Assembly: GCA_964352475.1 (NCBI GenBank)
Contig: CAYGSL010000007.1
Coordinates: 62,001-126,000 of the forward strand
Length of the DNA stretch: 64,000 nt
From: JAUIET01 sp964352475
GTDB lineage: Bacteria > Pseudomonadota > Gammaproteobacteria > Pseudomonadales > JAUIET01
Direction: 5' to 3'
Both the position numbers and the translations under genes were made by a program. Shown piece after piece: positions 63,719 to 64,000 of the stretch. A model generated the notes under the pieces. The model was not told the DNA's origin. It searched no databases and worked only from the letters and a program-made list of their open reading frames with translations. Positions within the stretch are counted from its first letter, which is position 1, and every line of letters begins with the position of its first letter.

Positions 63719-64000
63719 ATGAATCCAGCAGTACTTTTTCTTTGTTGTTTCGTTTTTCTAACGGCGTGCCAGTTAAACACACCTACGGACAAGCCAGATT
63801 CTACGCTTAAGAAATCAACGGCCAACGAGCAAAGCCGAATGCAAAACAAGCATGACCCGGCAGCAGCGGGTGCCGAGCTCTACAAACAACACTGCGCGCA
63901 TTGTCACAACGGTACGGTTTCAAAAGCGCCGCATCTGGTGTGGCTGTCAATGATGGGGCCGCAAAAAATTTACCGTGCATTGAACAGCGGCATCATGCGC
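63719..64000 (+). CDS. Cytochrome c domain lipoprotein, N-terminal part (cut by window end)
   Basis: An open frame of 94 codons from the ATG at 63719 runs off the window. It begins with a lipoprotein signal (lipobox LTAC, Cys17), a charged linker, and a class I haem site CAHCH (59-63) in YKQHCAHCHNGTVSKAP. The following WLSMMGPQKIYRALNSGIM stretch is typical of cytochrome domains fused ahead of a PQQ-type beta-propeller dehydrogenase, so that is the likely full product (inferred). It is divergent from the dienoyl reductase, with 258 bp between them in which I see no clear operator. Confidence 0.75.
   Translation, partial: MNPAVLFLCCFVFLTACQLNTPTDKPDSTLKKSTANEQSRMQNKHDPAAAGAELYKQHCAHCHNGTVSKAPHLVWLSMMGPQKIYRALNSGIMR

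Noticed and set aside
1..64000. CRISPR arrays, tRNA/rRNA genes, transposases, phage genes, riboswitches
   Set aside because: No regularly spaced direct repeats, no recognisable RNA gene motifs and no transposase or integrase proteins were found on either strand.

Overview
The window looks like part of a marine, aerobic gammaproteobacterium, probably a metagenome-assembled genome: there is a 100-N scaffold gap at 8567-8666, moderate GC by eye, three large TonB-dependent receptors, many SDR/MDR oxidoreductases, Rieske oxygenases and DUF3604 proteins. This placement is inferred from gene content; no rRNA or other marker gene is present. I see no tRNA, rRNA, CRISPR array, phage or insertion sequence. 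Nearly everything is catabolic, arranged as tightly packed and often translationally coupled operons (ATGA, TAATG and GTGA overlaps).

The most striking signal is a family of seven near-identical palindromic sites, core CAG-N6-C(T/G)G flanked by A and T runs, at 3020, 13802, 18384, 52177, 53269, 58817 and 58903. Each lies upstream of a gene or operon, usually next to or overlapping a recognisable promoter. One site sits in the divergent promoter region in front of an operon that encodes a TetR regulator (16431-17111), the obvious candidate ligand-responsive regulator. The sites link three separated parts of the window into one probable regulon.

Layout. (1) 56-3068: a solute:sodium symporter with its small DUF4212 subunit, a small anchored protein and a VOC protein, on the minus strand. 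(2) 3109-9353: an SDR remnant, zinc alcohol dehydrogenase, DUF35 protein, thiolase-like enzyme, ThuA protein, a 112-bp palindromic repeat element, an acyl-CoA dehydrogenase and a gapped DUF3604 protein. (3) 9389-9880: mscL with a zinc-ribbon tail. (4) 10014-13758 (minus): Rieske oxygenase plus three SDRs; divergent from (5) 13882-18270: ABM monooxygenase, molybdopterin oxidoreductase, TetR regulator and a double-VOC lipoprotein. (6) 18532-20835: TonB receptor. (7) 20914-25258 (minus): an opine-dehydrogenase type operon, with an AraC regulator (25376-26365) upstream. (8) 26418-30539: flavoprotein oxidase, MFS transporter, SnoaL-like lipoprotein, dihaem cytochrome c. (9) 30704-33010: TonB receptor with a terminator. 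(10) 33105-46013: eleven-gene operon running GMC oxidoreductase, aldehyde dehydrogenase, DUF2817 zinc hydrolase, PLP dehydratase, acrylyl-CoA reductase type MDR, acyl-CoA ligase, thiolase-like enzyme, DUF35, nitrilase, TauD dioxygenase, TPP enzyme. (11) 46090-53218 (minus): DUF3604 lipoprotein, acyl-CoA dehydrogenase, two SDRs, two MDR reductases. (12) 53381-58701: two SDRs, SnoaL-like protein, GMC oxidoreductase and a second Rieske oxygenase. (13) 58985-61252: third TonB receptor behind tandem operators. (14) 61376 to the end: an old-yellow-enzyme/dienoyl-CoA reductase and, divergently, the start of a haem-c lipoprotein cut by the window edge.

Taken together (inference), TonB receptors import a hydrophobic or polycyclic compound, Rieske oxygenases and dehydrogenases attack and oxidise it, and CoA ligase, acyl-CoA dehydrogenases and thiolase/DUF35 pairs degrade side chains. 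Several module types occur twice, as if two related routes coexist. The substrate cannot be read from the sequence.
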